DNA of 6,552 nt from Collinsella aerofaciens (lineage in GTDB: Bacteria > Actinomycetota > Coriobacteriia > Coriobacteriales > Coriobacteriaceae). A program made the position numbers and the translations under genes. Positions 6,190 through 6,552 of this stretch are shown here, piece after piece. The stretch's first letter is position 1; each line of letters opens with the position of its first letter. The stretch is taken from assembly GCA_021641225.1 (NCBI GenBank), contig JAJWXI010000097.1:1-6552 (forward strand). Direction: 5' to 3'. Below the pieces are notes generated by a model. That model had not been told where the DNA came from. It did no database searches and saw only the letters and a program-made list of their open reading frames with translations.

Positions 6190-6507
6190 CGTTCCTGCCA
6201 GGCTGTGGTTGCGGACGGACGAAATGTCCATCCTAGTCCAAGACAGACGCGGTCAAAGGGATCCACGTAAGCGACCGCGTGCGCGCGGCGCGATCATGGC
6301 GCGTCCTAGATGTAAGCCGCACCGTCCGTTCTACTTTCTTTGGGGCAATACCGCCTCGCGGGCGAGCGGGCCAGTCGTGAAGGTGGCTACGGCTTCCCGA
6401 GCAAACACCCCGGTGCGCAAGTGTGGGGTCAAATACCAGGTCAGCTGGTGGGAACAACCCGATATTCCGCGCAACGCACGGATTGTATACGACACAGAAG
6501 GCAGGGT
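6190..6507 (+). ncRNA. Structured non-coding RNA, probable raiA-motif RNA
   Basis: The ends close on each other: CCTGCC (6194-6199) pairs with GGCAGG (6500-6505), and CTGTG (6203-6207) with CACAG (6493-6497). Inside are a long-range helix CGGACGG/CCGTCCG (6212-6218 with 6322-6328) and a perfect 8-bp stem ACGCGGTC/GACCGCGT (6247-6254 with 6273-6280). A bulged hairpin lies at 6351-6369, a stem ACCCC/GGGGT (6407-6411 with 6425-6429) may be capped by a GCAA loop, and ACCAG/CTGGT pairs at 6435-6449. No reading frame on the plus strand fits. raiA-motif RNAs are known from Firmicutes and Actinobacteria near raiA and comF genes, which matches this position; their molecular role is unsettled, with a link to sporulation and aggregation in Clostridium. 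The family name rests on context and general form, not an alignment. The 3' end may lie further right; 6508-6552 shows no gene start. Confidence 0.6.
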
Positions 6508-6552
6508 AGTGGACATGATGAGGGGCAGCTTGATGCACGCGGCTCGGTTAGG

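Noticed and set aside
6190..6507. RNase P RNA or tmRNA as identity of the structured RNA
   Set aside because: The ACAGAAGG string near 6494 briefly recalls RNase P, but the conserved 5' GAGGAAAGTCC block is absent. No tRNA-like end or tag-peptide frame is seen for tmRNA.
6233..6538. 101-codon open frame on the minus strand
   Set aside because: It lies opposite the structured RNA, has no recognisable domain, and the plus strand shows promoter and paired stems that explain the region better.

Overview
The window looks like chromosomal DNA of a high-GC Gram-positive of the class Coriobacteriia (Actinomycetota), most probably Collinsella or a close relative. This is inferred from GC-rich codon use, the gene order, an AbiEi/DUF559-like protein of a type I associate with gut Coriobacteriia, and repeat sequences that resemble Collinsella intergenic repeats. 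No database search was possible.

Layout. (1) Positions 1-245 hold a divergent regulatory region. A minus-strand gene appears to begin at position 6 and run off the left edge, with its own ribosome binding site and a GGGTATAAT-type promoter. A 23-bp inverted repeat (75-143) follows, then a promoter-like site for the plus-strand operon. (2) Positions 246-3749 carry three tightly packed plus-strand genes: tmk (thymidylate kinase), holB (DNA polymerase III delta-prime) and ricT (PSP1-domain protein). This is the core of the conserved tmk-holB-ricT cluster known from Bacillus. The RicT has an added cysteine cluster and a very long arginine-rich tail. (3) Positions 3750-3851 form an intergenic region with a promoter-like motif and a perfect 12-bp hairpin that buries the comF ribosome binding site. 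(4) Positions 3852-5782 hold comF (double-zinc amidophosphoribosyltransferase-like competence protein) and, 11 nt downstream, a gene for an AbiEi-like/DUF559-like protein with a putative PD-(D/E)XK nuclease core. (5) Positions 5783-6183 contain a 217-bp AT-rich MITE-like element with about 33-bp terminal inverted repeats, a compact GC-rich foldable segment, and a near-consensus TATAAT promoter. (6) From about 6190 to at least 6507 there is a structured non-coding RNA closed by a long-range 5'/3' helix. Its position after comF and its fold suggest the raiA-motif RNA family; a raiA/hpf gene would be expected just past the right edge.

How the parts relate. tmk and holB serve dTTP synthesis and chromosomal replication. 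RicT belongs to an Fe-S protein complex that affects mRNA processing in Bacillus. ComF is linked to natural transformation. raiA RNAs are a widespread ncRNA class often found near comF/raiA genes. The DUF559-like gene and the MITE seem to be later insertions between comF and the ncRNA locus.
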